The notes under the pieces are model-generated. The model did no database searches. It was not told the DNA's origin and saw nothing but the letters and a program-made list of their open reading frames with translations. The position numbers and the translations under genes were made by a program. From Sabulibacter ruber (GTDB lineage Bacteria > Bacteroidota > Bacteroidia > Cytophagales > Hymenobacteraceae), in the NCBI RefSeq assembly GCF_017355955.1, contig NZ_JAFFID010000001.1, positions 2,232,001 through 2,296,000 on the forward strand: a stretch of 64,000 nt of DNA, in the 5' to 3' direction. Shown here in pieces: positions 1 to 8,561 of the stretch (position 1 is the stretch's first letter; every line of letters begins with the position of its first letter).

Positions 1-1
1 C

Positions 2-1570
2 TTAACGCCTAACCGCCCTAACCTGCACCAATGGAACGTCTCTGGCCACGATGGTACCGTAACGGTAAAATACACCTTGTTCGCAGATCACCCCGATGGC
101 ACCTACGCGGGTGTGAGCCCTACCCATGCGCACCTCAACGCCCCCGCTACTTTTATGTACGCCCATGGCCTGGAGAAAGCGCCTATTCAGGTAAGCTTCA
201 CCCCACCGGCCGGCAAGAACTGGACCGCCGCCACCCAGCTCAAAAAGGAGACGGCTCCGCTCACGTTCTCGGCGCCGGATTTCCAGTACTTCATGGACAG
301 CCCTGTTGAGCTCGCCGATCTGAAATGGCGCGAATGGACGGTGCAGGAGAAAGGCCGCACCCAGAAAATCAGAATTGGCATGCACCACAGCGGCACTGAT
401 CAGGAACTGGACGAATACACCCAGAGAGCCAAGCGCATTACGCAGGAAGCCCAGGCGGTATTTGGCGAACTTCCGGCCTTTGACTTTGGGGAGTACACCT
501 TCATAGCCTGCTACCTGCCCGGCACGCCCGGCGACGGCATGGAACACCGCAACTCCACCGTGATCACCAGCTCGCGGTCGCTACAGACGGGCATGAACCC
601 TAACCTGAGCACGCTATCGCATGAGTTTTTCCATGCCTGGAACGTGGAGCGCATCCGGCCTAAGAGCCTGGAGCCTTTCAACTTCGCAGATGCCAACATG
701 AGCGGTGAACTGTGGCTGGCCGAAGGGTTTACCAGTTACTACGGCACTTTATTACTGGAGCGGGCCGGGGTCACGTCCTCAGCTGATTACCTTCAGAACG
801 CCGGTTATCCTATTCTGGCGGTGATGGTTTCGCCGGGAAAAGAGTATTTCTCGCCGGTGGAGATGAGCCAGCAGGCTCCGTTTGTGGATGCTTCGCGCTC
901 CGTAGACGCCACCAACCGCACCAACACGTACATTTCATATTACACGTACGGCAACGCCATCGCCATTGGACTGGATTTCACGCTGCGCACCAAGTTCAAG
1001 AATCTGACTTTAGATGATTACATGCGCCTGCTCTGGCAACGCCACGGCAAACCCGAGCAACCCTACACCCTGCCTGATCTGGAGAAAGCCCTGGCCGATC
1101 TGACCAAAGACCCCGCTTTTGCGCAGGATTTCTTTAAACGGCACATTTACGGAAAAGAAATGATCCCTTATGAAGCGTTAGCCCGGCAAATGGGCCTGGC
1201 GCTGCAACAATCCCCCAACGCGGTGATTGGCTGGGAAGGTCTGAAATTCCAGAACGACCAGGCTACCATTGCCCAGGGCACTTTCGCGAACAGTCCGCTT
1301 TACAAAGCAGGCTTAGACCGTGACGATGTGCTTTTAACCCTAGATGGCCAGAAACTCACCGACCAGAAAACGCTGGACAGCCTGTTGGCCAAACACAAAC
1401 CCGGCGACCAGGTGCAAGTGGAAGTGATGCAGCAAGGCACAAAGAAAACCGTGTCCCTTACCTTAGCCCAGGACCCGGCGGTAAAACTGGTGCCCCTAGA
1501 GCAGGTTGACAAAAAAGTACCGAAAGACGCCAAAGCCCGCCGCGAGGCCTGGTTGAGCAAGAAAGCGTAA
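2..1570 (+). CDS. M61 family aminopeptidase with C-terminal PDZ domain (5' end outside window)
   Basis: The reading frame is open from base 2, and the residues before the first TTG (ending VKYTLFADHPDGTYAG) resemble the N-terminal beta domain of M61 glycyl aminopeptidases, so the true start lies upstream of the window. The zinc site HEFFH is at 620-634 and is followed about 30 residues later by WLAEGFTSYYG, whose Glu is the expected third ligand. The last third (about 1190-1480) reads as a PDZ domain, with SPLYKAGLDRDDVLLTLDG as the ligand-binding loop region. M61 enzymes are zinc metallopeptidases, usually exported to the periplasm in this phylum; the signal peptide cannot be seen here. The protein ends in a Lys/Arg-rich tail. 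The family call is firm; the substrate is unknown. Confidence 0.9.
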   Translation, partial: LTPNRPNLHQWNVSGHDGTVTVKYTLFADHPDGTYAGVSPTHAHLNAPATFMYAHGLEKAPIQVSFTPPAGKNWTAATQLKKETAPLTFSAPDFQYFMDSPVELADLKWREWTVQEKGRTQKIRIGMHHSGTDQELDEYTQRAKRITQEAQAVFGELPAFDFGEYTFIACYLPGTPGDGMEHRNSTVITSSRSLQTGMNPNLSTLSHEFFHAWNVERIRPKSLEPFNFADANMSGELWLAEGFTSYYGTLLLERAGVTSSADYLQNAGYPILAVMVSPGKEYFSPVEMSQQAPFVDASRSVDATNRTNTYISYYTYGNAIAIGLDFTLRTKFKNLTLDDYMRLLWQRHGKPEQPYTLPDLEKALADLTKDPAFAQDFFKRHIYGKEMIPYEALARQMGLALQQSPNAVIGWEGLKFQNDQATIAQGTFANSPLYKAGLDRDDVLLTLDGQKLTDQKTLDSLLAKHKPGDQVQVEVMQQGTKKTVSLTLAQDPAVKLVPLEQVDKKVPKDAKARREAWLSKKA

Positions 1571-1590
1571 AGCTGGTTAGGAGTTCTGCT

Positions 1591-1634
1591 TCTGTTTCGG
1601 ACCTGAAGTTGAGAAAACAGGCTCGAAACAGAAC
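1591..1634. repeat. R1 dispersed palindrome, copy 1
   Basis: Imperfect palindrome CTGTTTC...GAGAAAACAGG...GAAACAG directly after the M61 gene. It belongs to the R1 family of about 40 bp described in the findings. Confidence 0.7.
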
Positions 1635-1730
1635 CTATAGACTAGAGGAGCGGTTGTTTCGTTAAAAGAGAGAAATCCTTAACTTGGTAGTGCTGAACCA
1701 TACGTTATCAGCCTACTTTTCTTATATCAG

Positions 1731-2351
1731 ATGTCAAACAAACGCTTCATATTCCTTTTTGCCCTGCTCTTCTGGACAGCGAGTACGTTGCCCGGCCAAG
1801 CTCAGGGGCTTAACCTTGGCTACTCCAACCCAGATTCCTTGAAAGCCTCGGCACCTGCTGTTCCACGTGTGAGCTATGGCTTGAACGCCGGGGCCAGTTT
1901 CAGCAACTTTGGTTCCGTATCCTTTGTGGAGCCCAGGCTGCAGTACCGGGTCACGCCGCGTTTCCACGTGTTCAGCAGTTTGACCATGTTACAGACCTGG
2001 GGCGGACCAACGTTCAGAACCACCACCGGCGAGGGCACCTCTACCCTCATGACGGCGGCCCCCTCGCGGCAGTATTTGCTGCACGTGGGCGGTTCGTATG
2101 CCATGAGTGAACGGCTTTTGCTCAGCGGCAGCGTCTGGAAAGACCTGAACCCATCGGCTACCAACCGCTGGAACAGCAATCCGTTCCTCTATGGCCGCAT
2201 GCCTAACCAGGGCTTTCAGTTCAACGCTCAGTACCAGGTAACTCCTAATGTGACTATTTCGGGCGGGGTACGGTACAGCAACGGCGGCAACTCCAACCTT
2301 TGGGGTTACGGCTATCCGGGGGCAGGCTTCAACTCTCCCTGGGGGTTCTAG
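1731..2351 (+). CDS. Small outer-membrane beta-barrel-like protein, function unknown
   Basis: A 206-residue protein with a clear signal peptide (MSNKRFIFLFALLFW, cleavage near GQAQG). The mature part is rich in alternating aromatic/polar strands (LQYRVTPRFHVFSSL, FQFNAQYQVTPNVTISGG) and Gly/Asn/Ser turns, as in small outer-membrane barrels. It ends in an aromatic residue (NSPWGF), typical of a last barrel strand. No named family was recognised. It stands alone, with a terminator just downstream. A surface or structural role is inference from the strand pattern only. Confidence 0.65.
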   Translation: MSNKRFIFLFALLFWTASTLPGQAQGLNLGYSNPDSLKASAPAVPRVSYGLNAGASFSNFGSVSFVEPRLQYRVTPRFHVFSSLTMLQTWGGPTFRTTTGEGTSTLMTAAPSRQYLLHVGGSYAMSERLLLSGSVWKDLNPSATNRWNSNPFLYGRMPNQGFQFNAQYQVTPNVTISGGVRYSNGGNSNLWGYGYPGAGFNSPWGF

Positions 2352-2383
2352 GTAGCCTGCCACGTTTTAGAGCATTTACAACA

Positions 2384-2421
2384 AAGCCCTTCCAGATTTA
2401 CCTGAAAGGGCTATTTTTTTA
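2384..2421 (+). terminator. Rho-independent terminator after the small barrel gene
   Basis: AGCCCTT/AAGGGCT stem extended by CAG/CTG with a short A/T loop, followed by ATTTTTTT. Confidence 0.8.
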
Positions 2422-2476
2422 AATAGACATCTCCGTTTACTGCCATTCTTTCAAATACGGCATATTGTTTTTTGGT

Positions 2477-2484
2477 TATATTTG
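2477..2484 (+). promoter_or_regulatory. Bacteroidota -7 element TATATTTG before the first symporter
   Basis: Exact match to TAnnTTTG, 45 bases before the ATG at 2529. No clear TTG is present at the usual spacing upstream, so only half of the promoter is supported. Confidence 0.45.
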
Positions 2485-2528
2485 CCACAGTCCTAATTAT
2501 AACACCCTAACTCTCCGATCTCCCACTA

Positions 2529-4001
2529 ATGTCTTCCTCGCTTATCTTAGGCATTATTGCCGTTTATTTCTGTATCCTCATTCTCATCTCATTTATCACC
2601 AGTAAAAAAGGCGAATCCACTGACAGCTTCTTCCTGGCAAACCGGGCCTCTCCGTGGTATGTGGTGGCGTTTGGGATGATTGGTACTTCCCTTTCTGGGG
2701 TAACGTTCATCTCGGTGCCCGGCACGGTGGAGAAAGCGCAGTTTTCTTACCTGCAGCTAATTCTGGGCAACATGCTGGGCTATGTGGTAGTGGCCATGGT
2801 GCTTATGCCGCTGTACTACCGGCTTAATCTGGTATCCATTTACACCTATCTGGAGCAACGGTTTGGCTACTGGGCGTACAAAACCGGGGCGGCATACTTC
2901 CTGTTAGGGCGTACCCTGGGAGCGGCGTTCCGGTTGTACCTGGTGGCGGGCGTGCTGCAGCTGGCGGTGTTTGATGACATGGGCGTTCCGTTTGAGGTAT
3001 CGGTGATTATTACCATTGCCCTGATCTGGGTGTACACCTTCAGGGGCGGCATGAAAACCATTATCTGGACCGATACTTTCCAGACCCTGGCCATGCTGAT
3101 CTGCGTGGGCATCAGTATTGTCATGATTTCCGATTCTCTGAACCTTTCGTTCCAGGGCATGGTCAACGCCATTGACCAAAGCAAATACTCGCAGGTGTTC
3201 TTCTGGGAGTGGCAGGACAAGCGGTATTTCCTGAAGCAGTTTTTCTCTGGGATGTTCATTGCCATAGTGATGGTGGGTCTGGACCAGGACATGATGCAGA
3301 AAAACCTGAGCTGTAAAAACCTGAAGGAAGCCCAGAAAAACATGCTCAGCTTTACCTTCATTATTTTGCTGGTGAACATCCTGTTCCTGAGCTTGGGCGC
3401 GCTGCTTTACATGTTTGCTGATGCCAAAGGCATTGCCTTGCCCGAGAACGGAGACCTGGTGTTCCCAGAACTAGCCTTGAACCACTTCTCGGCTTTTGCG
3501 GGCATCACCTTCATCCTGGGCATCACGGCCATTACCTACGCCTCCGCCGACTCTGCCCTTACGGCCTTGACCACTTCTTTCTGCGTTGACTTCCTTGATT
3601 TCAAGAACCGCCCCGAGGCGCAGCGCATCCGCCTTAAAAACTGGACCCACCTTGGCTTCTCCGTACTAATGGTGATAGTGATCATCATCTTCAGGATTGT
3701 GAACGATGAAAGCGTGGTGCAGGCAGTGTTCAAAGTAGCCGGTTATACCTATGGTCCACTGTTGGGGCTTTACTCCTTCGGGATGTTCAACAAACGTATT
3801 GTGCGGGACAACCTGGTACCGTTTGTCTGCGTGCTGGCGCCGTTGCTTACGTACATCATCAGCGCCAATTCCGTGGAGTGGCTATGGGGCTACGAGTTCG
3901 GGTTTGAGGTACTTCTGCTCAACGGTTTCTTGACCTACGTGGGGCTGTATTCTATCTCCAGAAAGAGCTCTGAGTATGTAGATGTAACCGCCACCTATTA
4001 A
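2529..4001 (+). CDS. Sodium:solute symporter family transporter (SSS), first tandem copy
   Basis: A 490-residue, highly hydrophobic protein with the usual SSS length and about 13 membrane segments. It opens with a transmembrane helix and the family stretch SFFLANRASPWYVVAFGMIGTSLSG, then LVSIYTYLEQRFG and YTFRGGMKTIIWTDTFQ, which are characteristic of the sodium-site helices. The loop LDQDMMQKNLSCKNLKEAQKNM is shared almost letter for letter with the next gene. The substrate (sugar, amino acid or carboxylate) cannot be told. It has its own putative promoter and a strong terminator, so it is probably monocistronic, and it is a tandem duplicate of 4216-5673. Confidence 0.92.
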   Translation: MSSSLILGIIAVYFCILILISFITSKKGESTDSFFLANRASPWYVVAFGMIGTSLSGVTFISVPGTVEKAQFSYLQLILGNMLGYVVVAMVLMPLYYRLNLVSIYTYLEQRFGYWAYKTGAAYFLLGRTLGAAFRLYLVAGVLQLAVFDDMGVPFEVSVIITIALIWVYTFRGGMKTIIWTDTFQTLAMLICVGISIVMISDSLNLSFQGMVNAIDQSKYSQVFFWEWQDKRYFLKQFFSGMFIAIVMVGLDQDMMQKNLSCKNLKEAQKNMLSFTFIILLVNILFLSLGALLYMFADAKGIALPENGDLVFPELALNHFSAFAGITFILGITAITYASADSALTALTTSFCVDFLDFKNRPEAQRIRLKNWTHLGFSVLMVIVIIIFRIVNDESVVQAVFKVAGYTYGPLLGLYSFGMFNKRIVRDNLVPFVCVLAPLLTYIISANSVEWLWGYEFGFEVLLLNGFLTYVGLYSISRKSSEYVDVTATY

Positions 4002-4028
4002 TCTATACCGGAGGTAAACCCCTCCAAC

Positions 4029-4087
4029 GCCCTTCTGTTTTAGGCCTGATTTCTTACAATCAGGCCTAAAACGGAAGGGCGTTTTTT
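4029..4087 (+). terminator. Terminator built from an R1 palindrome
   Basis: Arms GCCCTTCTGTTTTAGGCCTG and CAGGCCTAAAACGGAAGGGC pair with one mismatch (plus ATT/AAT inside them) around a short loop, followed by GTTTTTT. The core of the stem is a copy of the R1 repeat. Confidence 0.9.
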
Positions 4088-4100
4088 CATTTGTGGGACA

Positions 4101-4144
4101 GGTCTGTTCTGGGGTAGTTTTCAGGAAACCAGCCCTGAAACAGG
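4101..4144. repeat. R1 dispersed palindrome, copy 3
   Basis: Diverged copy (CTGTTCTGGGG...TTTTCAGGAAA...CCCTGAAACAG) only about 15 bases after the R1-based terminator and just upstream of the second symporter promoter. Confidence 0.65.
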
Positions 4145-4173
4145 AAGTCGCCTGATTTTACCGGTCTACCTTG

Positions 4174-4181
4174 TATTTTTG
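4174..4181 (+). promoter_or_regulatory. Bacteroidota -7 element TATTTTTG before the second symporter
   Basis: Exact TAnnTTTG match 35 bases before the ATG at 4216. The upstream -33 box is not obvious. Confidence 0.45.
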
Positions 4182-4215
4182 TGCGCGCTTTCCCCAAGGT
4201 GGCGCCACTTAGTAC

Positions 4216-5673
4216 ATGTCTCCTCTTTTTACCCTCGGCATTATTGTCGCGTACTTTTGCTTGCTACTGGCGGTCTCCCTGATCACCAGCAAGAAAGATG
4301 AATCAACCGCCAGTTTCTTTTTAGCCAACCGAAACTCGCCCTGGTACGTGGTGGCGTTTGGCATGATTGGGACCACGCTCTCGGGCATCACGTTCGTGTC
4401 AATTCCGGGCATGGTGGAGAAAACGGGTTTTACCTACCTCCAGATGGTACTGGGCTACGCACTGGGTTATCTGGTGATCGGGCTTTTCCTGCTGCCGCTG
4501 TATTACCGCCTGAATTTGGTTTCCATTTACACCTACCTGGAGCAGCGGCTGGGCTTTTGGTCCTATAAAACCGGGAGCGCCTTCTTTCTGCTTTCCCGCA
4601 CCCTGAGCGCGGCTCTGCGGCTGTATCTGGTGGCAGGCGTGTTGCAGTTAGCGGTTTTCGGGCCGTTGGGTATTCCGTTTGCCGGAACGGTGGGCATCAC
4701 CATCGCCTTTATTTGGGTATACACCTTCAGGGGTGGCATGAAAACCATCATCTGGACCGATACCCTCCAGACCCTGGCCATGCTTTTGTGCCTGGGCATC
4801 AGTATCTGGGTGGTTTCTGAGGAGATGAGCCTTTCTCTACCAGCACTTACCAATACCATCACCCACAGCAAATATGCACAGGTCTGGGTGTGGGATGCCA
4901 AAGCGCCTAATTTTATAGTGAAGCAGTTATTAGCCGGCGCGTTCATCACCATTGCCATGACCGGCCTAGACCAGGACATGATGCAGAAGAACCTGAGTTG
5001 CCGTAACCTGCCCGAAGCCCAGAAAAACATGTTCTGGTTCACCGTCATCCTGATTCTGGTAAACCTGCTGTTTCTCTGCCTGGGGGCTCTGCTCTACTTT
5101 TATGCCTCCCGGCAAGGCATTACGCTGCCAGAAAAAGGCGATGATGTTTTTCCAGCGCTGGCATTACACCACTTTCCGGCTCTGGCAGGGATTGCCTTCA
5201 TCTTGGGGATAACCGCCATTACCTACGCCTCCGCCGATTCTGCGCTTACCTCCCTCACCACTGCCTTCTGTGTAGACTTCCTCAATTTCAGAGACCGGCC
5301 TGAAAACGAGCGCGTGAAGTATAAAAACTGGGTACACCTTGGTTTCTCCTTACTGCTGATGGTAGTGATCCTGCTGTTCAGGCTGTACAACGATGAAAGC
5401 ATCATCGCCACTCTTTTCACGCTGGTGGGATACACCTACGGACCGTTGCTGGGCATGTACAGTTTCGGTCTGCTGACCACCCGAAAGGTGCGGGACGGCG
5501 TAGTTCCGTTACTGGGGGGTCTGTCTCCGGTGCTCACCTATATCATCAGCGCGAACTCTGCTGAGTGGTTCTGGGGGTACCAGTTCGGGTTTGAAGTGCT
5601 GCTTCTCAACGGCCTGCTGATGTTTTTGGGACTCTGGCTGTTTTCGGCAAAAAATCAGATTAAAACTCTTTAA
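4216..5673 (+). CDS. Sodium:solute symporter family transporter (SSS), second tandem copy
   Basis: A 485-residue paralogue of the preceding gene that aligns without gaps over long blocks (SPWYVVAFGMIGT, LVSIYTYLEQRLG, YTFRGGMKTIIWTDTLQTLA, LDQDMMQKNLSC, GITAITYASADSALT). It is a multi-pass inner-membrane sodium-coupled transporter. Differences concentrate in the loops, for example around residues 215-235 and at the C-terminus, so the two copies may differ in kinetics or substrate. It has a separate promoter candidate and lies 214 bases after the first copy. The substrate is unknown. Confidence 0.92.
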   Translation: MSPLFTLGIIVAYFCLLLAVSLITSKKDESTASFFLANRNSPWYVVAFGMIGTTLSGITFVSIPGMVEKTGFTYLQMVLGYALGYLVIGLFLLPLYYRLNLVSIYTYLEQRLGFWSYKTGSAFFLLSRTLSAALRLYLVAGVLQLAVFGPLGIPFAGTVGITIAFIWVYTFRGGMKTIIWTDTLQTLAMLLCLGISIWVVSEEMSLSLPALTNTITHSKYAQVWVWDAKAPNFIVKQLLAGAFITIAMTGLDQDMMQKNLSCRNLPEAQKNMFWFTVILILVNLLFLCLGALLYFYASRQGITLPEKGDDVFPALALHHFPALAGIAFILGITAITYASADSALTSLTTAFCVDFLNFRDRPENERVKYKNWVHLGFSLLLMVVILLFRLYNDESIIATLFTLVGYTYGPLLGMYSFGLLTTRKVRDGVVPLLGGLSPVLTYIISANSAEWFWGYQFGFEVLLLNGLLMFLGLWLFSAKNQIKTL

Positions 5674-5713
5674 TTCTCCTTAATTTTTAGCGGATTAAAT
5701 CAGTAGTTATGCA

Positions 5714-5721
5714 TACCTTTG
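5714..5721 (+). promoter_or_regulatory. Putative promoter (TACCTTTG) of the ABC exporter
   Basis: TACCTTTG fits the -7 box; TTTTAG ending at 5690 lies 23 bases upstream, one mismatch from the TTTG -33 box. The 5' leader would be about 140 bases and would contain an R1 repeat. Confidence 0.5.
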
Positions 5722-5751
5722 TGGATTGCTTTTTGGGTATACCAAACATTA

Positions 5752-5793
5752 GTTGTTTTAACCCTGTTTCCTGAAAATCAGGCGCAAAACAGA
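5752..5793. repeat. R1 dispersed palindrome, copy 4
   Basis: GTTTTAACCCTG..TTTCCTGAAAATCAGGCGCAAAACAG pattern between the promoter candidate and the ATG of the ABC exporter, so it would be transcribed in the leader. Confidence 0.65.
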
Positions 5794-5865
5794 CTCAGTA
5801 CCTCTACAGCAAACAGAAGACGCAGCCCAAAGGGGGCGCTCTCTTTAAGAAACAGGTAGTACTAC

Positions 5866-7686
5866 ATGGCAAAAAGAGGATTCGGGCCGGGTACGGCATC
5901 CGGACTTGAAACGGAAGGGAAAGCCAGGCTGAGCAAAGAAAGCCTGCGCCGCGGACTTCAGATTTTTAGATTTCTCCTGCCCTACAAAGGCAAGTTTTAT
6001 ATTGGCTTAGTTTTTCTACTTTTCTCCAGTCTTACCTTCATGGCGTTCCCAGCCGTGACCGGTATGCTCATTGACGCCGCGGTAGGCAAACCAACCGCCT
6101 TTACCCAGGACATTGACATTATTGCCTTACTCCTGTTTGGGGTGATTGCCCTGCAAGGTATTTTCTCTTTCTTTCGGGTTTACTTTTTTGCGCAGGTAAG
6201 CGAAAACGCCATTGCCGATGTCCGCAAGAGTCTCTATTCCCAATTCATGGGGCTGCCGCTTACCTTTTTTGAACAGCGCCGGGTAGGTGAAATCACCAGC
6301 CGTATTACCTCAGACGTCAGCTACATCCAGGATGGCTTTTCTATTACCCTGGCCGAGCTTTTCCGCCAGGTGACCACCCTTTTGGTAGGAATTGGATTTA
6401 TCATGTTCATTTCCGTTAAGCTATCGCTCTTCATGCTGGCAACTTTTCCGGTGCTGGTCATTTTAGCCGTGGTTTTCGGGAAAAAGCTGAAAAAGCTTTC
6501 GCGCAAAACCCAGGACGAACTGGCCGTTACCAACGTGATTGTGGAGGAGACCTTGCAAGCTATTCAAGTAGTAAAGGCCTTCACTAACGAGCTATTTGAG
6601 ATTAACCGGTACAAACAAGCCCTGAACAAATCTGTACAAACGGCCATTTCTACCTCCTTCTACCGAGGTGCTTTCATTTCTTTTATCATCATTGGGTTGT
6701 TTGGCGGTATTATCCTGGTGATCTGGTACGGTGCTACTTTGGTTCAAAGAGGTGATCTGTCCTTTGGCGAGCTCACTTCCTTTATCCTTTACACCTCATT
6801 TATTGGTGCATCTGTAGCCGGATTAGGTGACCTGTATGCCAAAATCCAGGTTTCTATTGGTGCCTCAGAACGTATTCTGGAAATTCTGGATATGCCTCTG
6901 GAGCAAACCGATCTTGCTTTGCCTTCTTCCACAGCCATCAGGCTCAATGGCAACGTAAGATACGAGCATGTAGGCTTCTCCTACCCTACCCGACCAGACA
7001 TACAGGTTCTCCAAAACATTCATTTTGAGATTAGGGCCGGAGAAAAGATTGCGTTGGTGGGTTCCAGCGGGGCCGGAAAATCAACTATCGCGCAGCTGCT
7101 CATGAAATTCTACAAAGTGGACCAGGGTGCCATTTATGTAGATGGACAGAACATCAACCAATTACACTTGCATGACCTTCGGGGCAACATGGCCATTGTA
7201 CCACAAGAGGTTCTATTGTTTGGAGGTACCATCCGGGAGAACATTGCTTACGGCCGCCCCGATGCTACAGATGAAGAAGTACATATGGCTGCCCAAAAAG
7301 CCAATGCCCTACAGTTCATCCAGTCGTTCCCAGATGCCTTCAACACCGTGGTAGGTGAGCGAGGCATCAAACTTTCTGGTGGCCAACGCCAACGGATTGC
7401 AATTGCCCGGGCCATCCTAAAAGACCCTGCCATCCTGATTCTAGACGAAGCCACCAGCTCCCTTGATTCTGAATCTGAAATGCTGGTTCAGGAAGCCATG
7501 GATGAGTTGATGAAAAACAGAACTACTATCATCATTGCGCACCGTTTAGCTACTATTAGAAAAGTAGACAAAATTCTTGTCATAGATAAAGGGCAAATTG
7601 TAGAGCAAGGACCGCATGAAGAATTAGCATTTAATCCAGATGGAATTTACGCTAATTTATTAAAACTGCAATTTGATGTACAGTAA
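5866..7686 (+). CDS. ABC exporter, fused permease and ATPase (MsbA/ABCB type)
   Basis: A 606-residue half-transporter. Residues about 30-345 form the six-helix type I exporter membrane domain, including FFEQRRVGEITSRI, the coupling-helix motif of this family. The nucleotide-binding domain carries Walker A GSSGAGKS (around residue 400), the signature LSGGQRQR (around 505) and Walker B ILILDEATSSLD (around 525), then the H-loop IIAHRLATI. It probably works as a homodimer in the inner membrane, exporting lipid, lipopeptide or drug; the sequence alone does not decide. It stands alone, and the N-terminal 25 residues are polar and positively charged. Confidence 0.93.
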   Translation: MAKRGFGPGTASGLETEGKARLSKESLRRGLQIFRFLLPYKGKFYIGLVFLLFSSLTFMAFPAVTGMLIDAAVGKPTAFTQDIDIIALLLFGVIALQGIFSFFRVYFFAQVSENAIADVRKSLYSQFMGLPLTFFEQRRVGEITSRITSDVSYIQDGFSITLAELFRQVTTLLVGIGFIMFISVKLSLFMLATFPVLVILAVVFGKKLKKLSRKTQDELAVTNVIVEETLQAIQVVKAFTNELFEINRYKQALNKSVQTAISTSFYRGAFISFIIIGLFGGIILVIWYGATLVQRGDLSFGELTSFILYTSFIGASVAGLGDLYAKIQVSIGASERILEILDMPLEQTDLALPSSTAIRLNGNVRYEHVGFSYPTRPDIQVLQNIHFEIRAGEKIALVGSSGAGKSTIAQLLMKFYKVDQGAIYVDGQNINQLHLHDLRGNMAIVPQEVLLFGGTIRENIAYGRPDATDEEVHMAAQKANALQFIQSFPDAFNTVVGERGIKLSGGQRQRIAIARAILKDPAILILDEATSSLDSESEMLVQEAMDELMKNRTTIIIAHRLATIRKVDKILVIDKGQIVEQGPHEELAFNPDGIYANLLKLQFDVQ

Positions 7687-8561
7687 TTCAGTTTTGTTCA
7701 TCTAACAAACAAATGCAAAATTCAGGCAAGTTATAAATCATAATCAAAGAAATGAATCTACTCTAAATTCTCCGTCTCAAAGAGGAATTAGAGTATGCAA
7801 TGAGGCAATGGCTTTTTACCATTGCCTCATCTTCAATTTTCCACTTAGATTTAACATATAAAAAATTAATTTTCACTTAAAAAAGTACATCTAAGAACAT
7901 CCACACAAAAGCATTAAGCCGAACTTCAATTTTCATTTTAATTCCAAAATAAAATTTTTGTAACTCTTTCAACAAACATTCGTATTCCCTGAAGCTTACC
8001 ACAGCTTAAACTAACAAAGAAGGCTAGTTCAGCTCTAATCATATATATAGTATATTGATTGTCAATTAGTTAAAAATTAAAAGTCCAAGCTTAACGGGTT
8101 TAAACTAAAATTCAAGAAGGGGAACAGTCCCCTTGCAACTTCTTTTGTGTATTATTCAAATGTCACAATAAAACACCCCCTTGTTTATCTTTAAATAAAA
8201 GAACAATGCCTATTTGAGCAACACCTACACATTCCCTTACACTTCAAAAGATCACGTATAGATCATTTCACAAGTTAAAGTTCATAATTTAACTTAATGG
8301 GAAGATAATGCTCAATTGCAGGCAGCATTCCACTATTTCTTCAGTTTCAAACCATCATTTTTATCTTTTACAAAGCTGATAATGCAACCCTATTGCAGAC
8401 GTAAGCTATTAACAAACTGCCACCTCATTAATAATAATTCTAGCTGATAAGTCCAGAAAACCAAAACTTTATAAAACCGCCAAAAAATTAACACAAATTT
8501 TATTTGTGAAAAAAAACGCGTATTATTAACCGTTCATTTTCAAACAAAAACCTAAACCAAC
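7687..8561. other. 875-base AT-rich non-coding gap upstream of the first susC
   Basis: No credible gene on either strand. It holds a 12-bp perfect hairpin (7800-7830) and long A/T-rich stretches, including a TATATATAGTATATTG run near 8040. The last 150 bases probably carry the susC promoter, but no clean TAnnTTTG box was found there. Confidence 0.6.
7800..7830 (+). terminator. Hairpin after the ABC exporter, possible terminator
   Basis: ATGAGGCAATGG and CCATTGCCTCAT pair perfectly (12 bp) around a 7-base loop. No good T-run follows, so a rho-independent role is uncertain. Confidence 0.45.
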
